Source: Paludibacter sp. (GTDB lineage: Bacteria; Bacteroidota; Bacteroidia; Bacteroidales; Paludibacteraceae). From it: DNA of 64,000 nt. Shown in pieces: positions 6,056-14,876 of this stretch. The stretch covers positions 310,001 through 374,000 of the forward strand of contig JAFLKK010000009.1 in NCBI GenBank assembly GCA_019163375.1, written 5' to 3'. The translations under genes and the position numbers were made by a program. The notes under the pieces were generated by a model. The model was given only the letters and a program-made list of their open reading frames with translations, did no database searches and was not told the origin of the DNA. Numbering within the stretch: position 1 is the first letter of the stretch; each line of letters starts with the position of its first letter.

Positions 6056-9000
6056 ATGAGACTAAATTTTCTTGTCGTATTTTTTTTATTGGCAACTCTG
6101 TCGCTATACTCCTCAAATGTGAAGTTTCATAGTGTAAATTCTCTATATGGGATTTCGATGCGTGAAACGGCTTCAGTTTGCAAGGATAAAAATGGATTTA
6201 TATGGGCATCTTCCAAAACGGGAGTTTTAAGATCTGCCGGTGACGACTATCGTATTTATAAACTGCCATACGAGAATTCGGATATTATTTCGGTACGACT
6301 TCTTTATACTAACTCAAGTTTGTTAGCTTATACAAACAATGGTCAAATATTTCATTATAACGAAATAACTGACCAGTTTGATTTAATTGTGAGCATGACA
6401 AAGGTTTTGAATAACAGGTATATATCTGTAAGTTCTTTACTTGTTGATAATTCAGGCAATTTTTGGATTTCGACTTCATTTGGTTTTTTCAGGTATAAAA
6501 CAGGGCGTCTTTCTTTTGTACAAAATTTAAAAGACTCTAAATACATTATCTGGTATGACTCTAATCGACTGTTTGTAGCTAAGTCGAATGGTATTTGGCT
6601 ATTGGATATACGAACGTTGCAGCGTAAGCGCTTGTACGCATTTGGCAATAAAATAGATTTTGACGTGTCCAGGTTATTCTATGATTCAAAATTAAAAAGA
6701 CTTTGGATTGGAACTATTTCAGATGGTTTACACTGTTATGATTTGAGTAAACATAGTATGTCACAGGTACAACCAAATGCTATTTCAAAGCAGCCAATCC
6801 TGGCAATAGTAGCCGGCTCAGACTCAACCATCTTAATTGGAATCGATGGACAAGGTCTTTGGGAGATAAACAACCGTGGAACAAGTATTCTGAATGTATA
6901 TAAGGAAGATGTAAATAATCCTTCATCGCTCAGGGGCAATGGAGTTTACGATATTTATAACGATCAGAATAGGCGGATCTGGGTGTGTACGTATGGTGGT
7001 GGTGTTTCTTTTTTCGATCAGACCTCTCCTGTAGTGGATCAATTAATTCATGCGACCAATAATTCGAACTCACTAGCCAATAATAATGTCAATAAAATTA
7101 TTCAGGATAAAATAGGGAATATCTGGTTTGCGACTGATAACGGTATTAGTTGCAAAGAATTTGGAACCGGTCAATGGAAAACATTCTATCAAAATCAACT
7201 AAGTCAGGCTCACGTATTTGTTTCGTTATGTGAAGATGATAAAGGGCAGATATGGGCAAGTACTTATTCTGCCGGGGTTTATGTTTTAGATGCGCGTACG
7301 GGCAGACAGTTGGTACATTATTCCAAGGAAACACCAGGGTCTTCATTCGCAGCTAATTTTGTGTTGGATATTTTTAAGGATAGCCAGGGGGACCTTTGGT
7401 TTGGAGGTGCTCAGGGTAATTTGACCTGTTATCTCTCAAAAGAGAATAAATTTCGACAATACTCACCCCAACCCATTTACGCTTTTGCCGAATTATCGCC
7501 CAACAAAATTCTTTTGGCTTGTACGTATGGATTACGTATTTTGGATAAAAAAAGTGGAGTAGCCGAGACTTTGCTGGATGGATACCTTGTTCAGGATGTA
7601 ATTGCCATAAAAGATGACATTTGGTTTTGTACAAGTGGTGAGGGTTTATTTAAGTACAATATGAAAACCCGTCAGGTAAAAAAAATAACGACAGCAGCCG
7701 GTTTGCCATCCAATTATGTAAATAGCGTGATGTACACGAATGGATATTTATGGTTGGGTACAGAAGGGGGATTGTGTCGTTTGAATCCTAAAACGATGAG
7801 TGTACTTACCTATAATTCAGTCTATCCATTGTCCAGGGTGTCTTTTAATCGAAACTCAAATTGTATATTAAATGATGGTCAATTAATTTGGGGAACCAGT
7901 AATGGTGCGGTACATTTCTTCCCAGATCTATTAACTGAAACTCAATCAAAGGGCACTCTGTTTTTTCAGGCTCTTACATTAGCCGGTCGTTCTATTCGCG
8001 CTAATCTTACTACTCCATTGGACAGTTTGCAAAGCTTGTCTCTAAACCATAGCGAGAATACGCTCCACCTTGAACTTTTATCTATCGGGAATGTGGCAGA
8101 TGCTAAATTTTCGTGGATGTTTGAAGGGCTGGACGATGGTTGGACTCAACCGTCTGCCAACCGTTTTGTACATTACTCCAATATCCCCAGTGGAAATTAT
8201 ACCCTTAAAATCAGATTGTATGATAGTTCGCTGTCTACTGTTATTTCTGAACGATCGTTGGAAATAACTGTTGTTCCTCCGTTTTGGAGGTCCTGGTGGT
8301 TCGAATTTTTATTGTTAGCCTTTGTTTCGGGTATTCTTTACTTATCGTTAAATTATTATATAGAAAGACTTCGACAACAACATGCTGAAGATAAAGTACG
8401 TATTTTTACGAATACAGCTCATGACATCAGAACATCTGTTACGCTGATTAAAGCGCCGATTGAGGAATTGACAAAGGAAAAAGGGTTGTCGGATGCAGGG
8501 AAGTATTATCTTTCGCTTGCTACAGAGCAGGCAAGGCGACTTTCTACTGCTGTAAGTCAGTTAATGGATTTTCAGAAAGTGGATATACGAAAAGAGCAGT
8601 TTACTCTAAGTACGGTAAATATTGTTGACCTGATTGAGCAACGCAAAATAATGTTTGAATCATTTGCGAAAAAACAGAATGTGAATTTACAGCTCACAAC
8701 TGATATTGATTGTTATCAAACTGCCGTGGATATATCTATGATGGAAAAAGTAATCGACAATCTTATTTCAAATGCAATTAAATATTCACATCCCGAAGGC
8801 AAAGTTGTAATTGCATTTGGGTGTAATCCTGATAGTTGGATTTTGGAAATTGTTGATGATGGTATCGGGATAAGTAAAAAAGCCCAACGTCAACTTTTTA
8901 GCGAGTTTTATCGTGGTGAGAATGCTATAAACTCGAAGATAGTGGGTTCAGGTATCGGTCTTCTGTTGGTAAAAAATTACGTGGAGATGCATGATGGAAA

Positions 9001-9925
9001 CGTGAGTTATGTTAGTAATGAGAATGTTGGTTCAACCTTTAAAATAGAAATTCCATTTAAAGAAGCATCTGAGGAGCATGATGACATCATCATTGAAACA
9101 AATGAGTCTGTAATTGATGAGTCGCATGAACTCTATTCACCGCCTTTTGAACAACAAGAGGAATCAACAAAGCAGGCAATGCGCATCCTGATTGTTGAAG
9201 ATAATGATGATCTACGAAATTTCATGCAATATCCGCTTCAAGCAGATTTTGATGTTATGTTGGCAACTAATGGAGCTGAAGCGTGGGATATTGTTCAAAA
9301 ACAAATGCCCGATTTGGTCGTTTCTGATGTAATGATGCCCGAAATGGATGGGTTTGAACTCTGCCGACTAATGAAATCGACCTTTGAAACTTCGCACATC
9401 CCTGTTATATTACTTACTGCACTTTCGGGTAAGGCCGAGCAATTGCATGGGCTCGGTTTGGGAGCCGACGATTATTTGACTAAGCCTTTCGATATGACCC
9501 TTCTTGTGCAAAGAATAAAGTCGATAATTAGAAATAGAGAGGCTGTAAAGGATAAAGTGTTAAAGCTAATTACAGGACCCGTTAGTAATGGGGAGAAGGT
9601 ATTTGCAAATGGGCATAACGACAAATTTACGAAGAAAATGCTTGAAGTGGTCAGGGAAAATATAGCTAATACCGACTTTGGGAAAGAAGATTTTGCAACA
9701 GCAATGAATGTGAGTACATCGTTACTATATAAGAAAGTAAAATCGCTGACAGATCAATCTCCTACAGATCTCATAAAAGTGGTTCGATTGGATTATGCTT
9801 TGGAGCTTTTACAAAGTCATAATTACAATGTAACTGAAGTAAGCGAACTCTGTGGTTTTTCGTCCATCGGATATTTTAGTACAGTCTTTAAAAAGCATTT
9901 TGGAAAGTCTCCGAATGAAATATAG
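6056..9925 (+). CDS. Hybrid two-component system regulator (HTCS) of the PUL
   Basis: A 1289-residue one-protein sensor-regulator. In order: signal peptide (1-20), periplasmic beta-propeller repeats (about 40-650, many IWxGT/IWxxS-type blades), Y_Y_Y domain (about 670-742), one membrane helix (about 747-768), HisKA with phospho-acceptor His789, HATPase (N-box DNLISNAIKYSH, DDGIGI, GSGIGLLLVKN; about 890-1005), receiver domain with phospho-acceptor Asp1091 and KPF (about 1041-1160), and AraC-type HTH (about 1190-1289). HTCS proteins bind oligosaccharides and switch on neighbouring susCD and enzyme genes. The H-box reads AHDIRTS instead of the usual SHELRTP. It ends soon after the second HTH, slightly short but complete. 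Confidence 0.95.
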   Translation: MRLNFLVVFFLLATLSLYSSNVKFHSVNSLYGISMRETASVCKDKNGFIWASSKTGVLRSAGDDYRIYKLPYENSDIISVRLLYTNSSLLAYTNNGQIFHYNEITDQFDLIVSMTKVLNNRYISVSSLLVDNSGNFWISTSFGFFRYKTGRLSFVQNLKDSKYIIWYDSNRLFVAKSNGIWLLDIRTLQRKRLYAFGNKIDFDVSRLFYDSKLKRLWIGTISDGLHCYDLSKHSMSQVQPNAISKQPILAIVAGSDSTILIGIDGQGLWEINNRGTSILNVYKEDVNNPSSLRGNGVYDIYNDQNRRIWVCTYGGGVSFFDQTSPVVDQLIHATNNSNSLANNNVNKIIQDKIGNIWFATDNGISCKEFGTGQWKTFYQNQLSQAHVFVSLCEDDKGQIWASTYSAGVYVLDARTGRQLVHYSKETPGSSFAANFVLDIFKDSQGDLWFGGAQGNLTCYLSKENKFRQYSPQPIYAFAELSPNKILLACTYGLRILDKKSGVAETLLDGYLVQDVIAIKDDIWFCTSGEGLFKYNMKTRQVKKITTAAGLPSNYVNSVMYTNGYLWLGTEGGLCRLNPKTMSVLTYNSVYPLSRVSFNRNSNCILNDGQLIWGTSNGAVHFFPDLLTETQSKGTLFFQALTLAGRSIRANLTTPLDSLQSLSLNHSENTLHLELLSIGNVADAKFSWMFEGLDDGWTQPSANRFVHYSNIPSGNYTLKIRLYDSSLSTVISERSLEITVVPPFWRSWWFEFLLLAFVSGILYLSLNYYIERLRQQHAEDKVRIFTNTAHDIRTSVTLIKAPIEELTKEKGLSDAGKYYLSLATEQARRLSTAVSQLMDFQKVDIRKEQFTLSTVNIVDLIEQRKIMFESFAKKQNVNLQLTTDIDCYQTAVDISMMEKVIDNLISNAIKYSHPEGKVVIAFGCNPDSWILEIVDDGIGISKKAQRQLFSEFYRGENAINSKIVGSGIGLLLVKNYVEMHDGNVSYVSNENVGSTFKIEIPFKEASEEHDDIIIETNESVIDESHELYSPPFEQQEESTKQAMRILIVEDNDDLRNFMQYPLQADFDVMLATNGAEAWDIVQKQMPDLVVSDVMMPEMDGFELCRLMKSTFETSHIPVILLTALSGKAEQLHGLGLGADDYLTKPFDMTLLVQRIKSIIRNREAVKDKVLKLITGPVSNGEKVFANGHNDKFTKKMLEVVRENIANTDFGKEDFATAMNVSTSLLYKKVKSLTDQSPTDLIKVVRLDYALELLQSHNYNVTEVSELCGFSSIGYFSTVFKKHFGKSPNEI

Positions 9926-9978
9926 CTAAGTGTGCCAACAATAGTTGGTGAGAATCTTTAAGACCTACTCTGGTATTG

Positions 9979-10227
9979 CTATTCAGAAAAGTTTATTGAA
10001 ATTAGTTTCAATAAACTTTTTTTTTGCAAATACCTGATTTCTTTACTGATTTCTTCAATGTATTTTGCTGCTTTGTCCATTCGCCTGTTTCCTTCTGTTT
10101 TTTCGGTCAGCTTCACGTTTGAATGACTGTTTTTTTTTGCCTATTGATTTATTCCACATCAATATAATACCTCCTTACCGGATGCTTATTTAATCCACTC
10201 TTTTAGTTTTTCAAACCACCTCAGCAT
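9979..10227 (-). other. Cluster of three mini-ORFs on the minus strand with an unusual strong Shine-Dalgarno
   Basis: Three short overlapping or adjacent minus-strand ORFs: 10227-10186 (MLRWFEKLKEWIK, an amphipathic 13-mer), 10159-10055 (34 residues, very Lys/Arg/Gln rich) and 10080-9979 (33 residues, starting MDKAAKYIEEISKEIR). The second is preceded by AAGGAGGT 9 nt before its ATG, rare in Bacteroidota, which do not normally rely on Shine-Dalgarno pairing. This suggests a remnant or small genes of mobile origin (phage or conjugative element). I do not recognise a family. The remainder of 9926-10775 has no other gene; a lone -7-like TAATTTTG lies at 10478-10485. Confidence 0.3.
9987..10025 (+). 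terminator. Intrinsic terminator after the regulator
   Basis: Perfect 15-bp stem (9987-10001 / 10006-10020) with loop TTAG, followed by T's to 10025. Confidence 0.85.
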
Positions 10228-10620
10228 TTTAGTTGATTAAAAAATTTCTATTCTGTTTTTGTTGATTACCCTAATTTTGGGCAGTGGATAAATGCATTAT
10301 TATTAAAACTAAAAGATGATTTAAATGAGTCCGGTATCACTTCTGGTTTTGTGATGGTTTCTCGTCTTTCTCCAAATAATTGATATTTTCTCCTTTTGAT
10401 ATGCATTATTCTGTTTTGTATATCTAAAATTGAAAAGATTATATCTTAATTTTAAAATAAAAATGTAAACCAATCCATAATTTTGCGAGTAGAAGTTATG
10501 ATTTTTTGTGATTTTTACAATGAGGGCATGATCAAGGTCGGATGATTTTGAGATTGCAGTTTTTTTAGAAGTAAGAGTGATCGATGTTTAGTTGACGATT
10601 GGTTTTGTGTTCCATGTATT

Positions 10621-10646
10621 GATTGGAGTATATTTTTACTCCAATC
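10621..10646. repeat. Perfect 10-bp inverted repeat upstream of GH43
   Basis: GATTGGAGTA (10621-10630), six-base spacer, TACTCCAATC (10637-10646), about 130 nt before the GH43 start. It could be an operator or a weak terminator (TTTATA follows). Confidence 0.5.
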
Positions 10647-10775
10647 TTTATATGGTAACACCAAAATATTTCTCGATTATACTTTAGATTATTCTTTTAG
10701 TTAACCTTGGAAAATATTATTTGAATATAAATGCATGGGGAATACTAAACAAGCCTTGTGACGCAAATTAAATCT

Positions 10776-12776
10776 ATGAAATATAAAATTGCAACAATTC
10801 TTATCGGCTTAAGTAGCTTACTCCAACCCCTAACAGCTGATGCACAATCTCCCTCTTTTAAAACATTTATGAACCCGGTTATTCCGGGCGATCATTCTGA
10901 TTGCACACTTACAAAAGTGGGATCTCATTTTTATACCACAGGGTCTTCTTTTAATCCGACTCCGGTAATTTATCATTCTACCGATATGATCCATTGGGAG
11001 GCTATTGCCCAACCGGTTTCTGCCGACTGGCCGTTGTATGGCGATGGTGCGAGTGGTGGGTGTTGGGGTGGACAGATGGTTTTTTATAATAATCAGTATT
11101 GGGACTTTTTCTCAAGGGCGAACACCATGTATTTTGTTACTGCCGATAAACCCGAAGGCCCCTGGACTATGCCGACAAAGGTAAACAACCCCACTCAACT
11201 ACCGTATGGATTAGGCTATGATAACTCCATATTTATAGATGATGACGGGAAGTGGTATATGATGGTTAAAAATGGGCAATCGAATAATGGAATTGTAGAA
11301 CTGGATAAAACTGGCCAGGCAACAGGTGTTGTTTACGATTTGAAATGGTTGAACCCCCAAAATAATGATGGACAAACCGTTTTTAGTTGGGCTGAAGGAC
11401 CGGTTATGTGGAAGCATAATGGATACTATTATTATTCATTTGCCCGCGACGTGTCGGGTGGACAAAAAGTAATGCGAAGTAAAACGATAACCGCAGATCA
11501 GACAGCATGGACTACGCCGGTAAATATGTTTAATGAAAATGATCCAAATAAATCTAAAGCAATTTTTTCTGGTCCCAATCACGCTTCTGCAGTTGTAGAT
11601 TTACCTGATGGCACTAGTTGGCTTTTGCACCCGGTTTGGTCAAGAGCGAATAATGACGAGTGGTATGGTCAGGGGCGTCAAGGATTAATTAATCAGGTAA
11701 AATATGATGCCGAGAATAATGTTGTGGCCGAATATCCTGTAAATATGCCCAATAACGCACCGTTGTTACCCTCGAGTGGCATTTCATGGATGGTTCCAAC
11801 ATCTGATTTCTTTTCAACGGATAAACTTCATCCTGAGTGGTCCTTTTTGGGATACACGCCTTCTTCACTTACCTCACTTTCAGCCCGACCAGGTTGGCTT
11901 AGACTAAGCCCCAAAAATTCGGCAAAAGCCAATACAGTAATAAAAACAGATCCGGAACATAACTACTCATTGATAACGCGTTTGGATTTTAAACCGGACT
12001 CAGCATCGGATGAAGCCGGTTTGAGGCTCATGAATGGTATGGAAACTTTGTTTGCAAAGGTTTATTGTACCACCAACAGTAAAGCAGATAAAGTAATATG
12101 CTTTAGTTATGATAAAACTCATTATGAAGTTACCAATACTTCAACAGAAAAGGCTGTATGGCTAAAATTAGAAAGAACCAATCACGAACTGAGTGGATTT
12201 TATAGTACCGATGGAGTTAAATGGATTGTAATTGGAGAAAAAATTAATGTGACTGCTCTTGATCGATTCACCCGAAATTACAATGGTTGGTGTGGAAACA
12301 GGCAAGGATTGTACGTGCAAGGTCGCAATTATGCCGATTTTGATCTCTATATATATCGTGATGCGTATTCAACTATATTGGCTGAATGTCCTGCAAATCA
12401 ATTTGGAACTCAAAGAACGGATTTAGCTGATGGTGTCACATTGCTTGATGACATTCATAGTAATGATTGGGCACTGTATGCCGGAGTGGAATTTGGGAGT
12501 AAAGATTATCCCAAAATTTCTACAAAAATTACTATTTCTGCTTCTAGTATTACTAAAGGCGGAAAGGTTGAAGTATGGCTGGACTCTATAAATGCAGGGA
12601 CGAAAATAGCAACTTGTAAAATAAGCAATACAGGTGGTATATCACGCGTAAGAAAGTTTAGTTCTAAAACCACTCCAACCACAGGAAGACATGACGTGTA
12701 TCTGAAATTTAGGGGTTCTCACGGTGAAAAACTTTTTGCATTGAAAGATTTCAACTTTATAAGTTCCGGGAATTAA
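10776..12776 (+). CDS. Glycoside hydrolase family 43 with C-terminal beta-sandwich and CBM6
   Basis: A secreted GH43 of 666 residues from ATG 10776; the longer reading starts at GTG 10758 and adds six residues before the signal peptide, so I prefer the ATG. Signal peptide ends at ADAQ. The five-bladed propeller (about 30-330) shows the expected acids: Asp in PGDHSDCT, Asp in YDNSIFIDDDG and Glu in WAEGPVMWK. A DUF1349-like sandwich (about 340-530) and a CBM6-like domain (about 540-665) follow. The family covers beta-xylosidases and alpha-L-arabinofuranosidases; this architecture is common for xylan-type PULs. It is the first enzyme gene after the regulator and stands alone, 620 bp from the susC cluster. 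Confidence 0.9.
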   Translation: MKYKIATILIGLSSLLQPLTADAQSPSFKTFMNPVIPGDHSDCTLTKVGSHFYTTGSSFNPTPVIYHSTDMIHWEAIAQPVSADWPLYGDGASGGCWGGQMVFYNNQYWDFFSRANTMYFVTADKPEGPWTMPTKVNNPTQLPYGLGYDNSIFIDDDGKWYMMVKNGQSNNGIVELDKTGQATGVVYDLKWLNPQNNDGQTVFSWAEGPVMWKHNGYYYYSFARDVSGGQKVMRSKTITADQTAWTTPVNMFNENDPNKSKAIFSGPNHASAVVDLPDGTSWLLHPVWSRANNDEWYGQGRQGLINQVKYDAENNVVAEYPVNMPNNAPLLPSSGISWMVPTSDFFSTDKLHPEWSFLGYTPSSLTSLSARPGWLRLSPKNSAKANTVIKTDPEHNYSLITRLDFKPDSASDEAGLRLMNGMETLFAKVYCTTNSKADKVICFSYDKTHYEVTNTSTEKAVWLKLERTNHELSGFYSTDGVKWIVIGEKINVTALDRFTRNYNGWCGNRQGLYVQGRNYADFDLYIYRDAYSTILAECPANQFGTQRTDLADGVTLLDDIHSNDWALYAGVEFGSKDYPKISTKITISASSITKGGKVEVWLDSINAGTKIATCKISNTGGISRVRKFSSKTTPTTGRHDVYLKFRGSHGEKLFALKDFNFISSGN

Positions 12777-13395
12777 CATCCGGAATTGAATGAATAATAT
12801 TGATTTTCAGAACTAGATGTGTTAGTTCTTAAATTATTGATCGATTTATAACAAGTGCTTTGTCGTAGAATGTTTTTTTTAATATAAGATTCGCTTTTGT
12901 ATCTTGAATTAGAAATATAATATCTAATATCGAAAAACTCAAAAGGGTAAGTAGACTAATTTTGGCATTCTTTAATACTAATTGTGCGTTTTTATTATAA
13001 ATGCATGACATTATAAAACATAATCTACAAGTGTGCCAATTGAGATGTATATGTTTTACGCATATTATTATTTCAATATTTGATATTTTATTTTGCGGTA
13101 CATATAGTGATAGTTATAATACTTTTCTTAGAATAAAGTATTGAATAGTTGATTTATTAATCCTTAAACTAATCGTAATGAAGATGAAAAGAAACACAAG
13201 TTGAAAACCCAATTAAATCTCACTTTCAAAAAGAAAGGATGTAGATGTGTATTAAACACAAGTAACTAGAGCCCTTAATAGCTCTCAATTCATTATTCTA
13301 TAATGTTATTTTGTACATGAAGAGTATTCTTCATATAGTTATAGAATATAAATTAAAAAATCACCTTAAAAATTTACTTTGTAAAACTAATTAAA
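12777..13395 (+). other. Long leader region of the susC operon with several stem-loops
   Basis: No gene seen. It contains perfect stem-loops: TTCCGG/CCGGAA around the GH43 stop, AATACTTT (13118-13125) / AAAGTATT (13135-13142), GAGC/GCTC near 13270-13285, and ATGAAGA (13317-13323) / TCTTCAT (13328-13334). TTACTTTG at 13375 is one base off a -7 element just before the first gene. These may form a structured 5' leader or hold regulator sites. Confidence 0.4.
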
Positions 13396-14844
13396 ATGAA
13401 AAAAAAGTATCTTATTTTTTCTTGTCTTTTTTTTCTGTTCTTCACGGCTTGTAAAAATGGCTCTGATGTGATAGAAAAATATCCTATCATTGAAAACAAG
13501 TATGATCCCATTCTGGGAACGCAATTGGATTCTATTGTCCCCAATTATGGTATAATAGATCAGACTTTTATGTTGAATGGGAATTTCCCTGGTTCGATTA
13601 AAGATATGAAAGTATATTTTGGAAAAAAAAGGGCGGTTCTTCTTGCTACCGATGGAAAATGTCTTACAGGACTTGTTCCTAAAGAACCAAACGGTTATAA
13701 CCAAATATCTTTAGTAATTGGTAAAGACAGTATTTTTCCTGCTAAGGTTAGATTCAGGTATCGTCAAAGCAAATCAGTGAAGACTATTTGCGGAAAGTTA
13801 GGACCCGATAATAAATGGATGAATGACGCTGATTACGCAGGTACTGCTATTGACGCTGTATCTCTTGGAGAAACCCACTATGTCCAAACGGTTAAAGGTG
13901 TAAAGTCTGATAACGTATTCTTGATAGAAGCTGGATGGGGTAATAAATTGTTTCTTCTTTCTATCGATGATGGAACGATCACTAAACTTTCTACTCCTGC
14001 AGCATTATGTCACCCTGCAGTTCCTACTGCTCGAGATAAATTTTATGCAACGACTTTCTGGAATGGAAACCGCACTATTTACAATTTTAAAAAAGAAAAT
14101 AGTTGGACGTTTAATACTACAGGTATTACAATTTCGTCATCAGACTATCCGGGTGATAAAGTGTGTTCAATGACATTTGCCGAGGATGATAATTTATTAT
14201 ACTGCTTAGATTCACAAGGACGTATCGCTGAGGTTAACCTTTCTGATAAAAGTTATAAAATCTACACTACTGCTGATCAGAAGCCATCTGGATTAGCTGC
14301 TGCCAATTTTGGAGGTCTAATAATTCCTGCTGCGGCAACACCGAAGACACCACTAGCAAAACAAGTTCCTAAGAGCTTCGATACTTGGGAAGGCTCTTAC
14401 ATAACTTATAGTAAATTCCATCATTGTTTCTTTCTTTCGTTTGCATCTGAAAACGCAATTTACAAATATGAAAAAAATCCAGACAAAACCTGGACTTGTT
14501 CATTGTATGCCGGAGGTAACGGCCCAGGAGTTTCTGTAGGTGATAGACTTACCGATGCTCAGTTCAATTCTCCTCATGGTTTGGTTGTTAATGCAGATGG
14601 TGATATATTTGTTGTCAGTAAAGGATCCAACTTTTGGACTAAAGGTGGAGATGCACGTATACAAAAGATTTCGGGAGATGCAGTAGAAATAGCGGCCGGA
14701 AATAGTAATGGAACGTTAACAAATGGTACTACTCCGCTGGAGGCTACTTTCCAATATCCTCGTGATATTGCAATTGATGGAGACGGCAACTATTTCATTG
14801 CTGGGGGTCAAGAGGGTACGGTTAGGAAACTTTCCATCGAATAG
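13396..14844 (+). CDS. IPT/TIG-NHL lipoprotein, probable surface glycan-binding protein
   Basis: A 482-residue lipoprotein (lipobox FFTAC, Cys19). Residues about 40-125 form an IPT/TIG immunoglobulin-like domain (SIVPNYGIIDQTFMLNG). The rest is an NHL-type beta-propeller, with blades such as FNSPHGLVVNADGDIFVVS and FQYPRDIAIDGDGNYFIAG. IPT-NHL lipoproteins are commonly encoded beside susC/susD and are thought to help bind the glycan at the cell surface. It lies 32 nt before susC and is the first gene of that operon. No catalytic motif is seen. Binding target is unknown. Confidence 0.82.
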   Translation: MKKKYLIFSCLFFLFFTACKNGSDVIEKYPIIENKYDPILGTQLDSIVPNYGIIDQTFMLNGNFPGSIKDMKVYFGKKRAVLLATDGKCLTGLVPKEPNGYNQISLVIGKDSIFPAKVRFRYRQSKSVKTICGKLGPDNKWMNDADYAGTAIDAVSLGETHYVQTVKGVKSDNVFLIEAGWGNKLFLLSIDDGTITKLSTPAALCHPAVPTARDKFYATTFWNGNRTIYNFKKENSWTFNTTGITISSSDYPGDKVCSMTFAEDDNLLYCLDSQGRIAEVNLSDKSYKIYTTADQKPSGLAAANFGGLIIPAAATPKTPLAKQVPKSFDTWEGSYITYSKFHHCFFLSFASENAIYKYEKNPDKTWTCSLYAGGNGPGVSVGDRLTDAQFNSPHGLVVNADGDIFVVSKGSNFWTKGGDARIQKISGDAVEIAAGNSNGTLTNGTTPLEATFQYPRDIAIDGDGNYFIAGGQEGTVRKLSIE

Positions 14845-14876
14845 AAAATAAATGTTAAACCATTAATTAAATTTCA

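Noticed and set aside
12829-13011. 60-codon minus-strand ORF in the susC leader
   Set aside because: AT-rich low-complexity translation without family signal.
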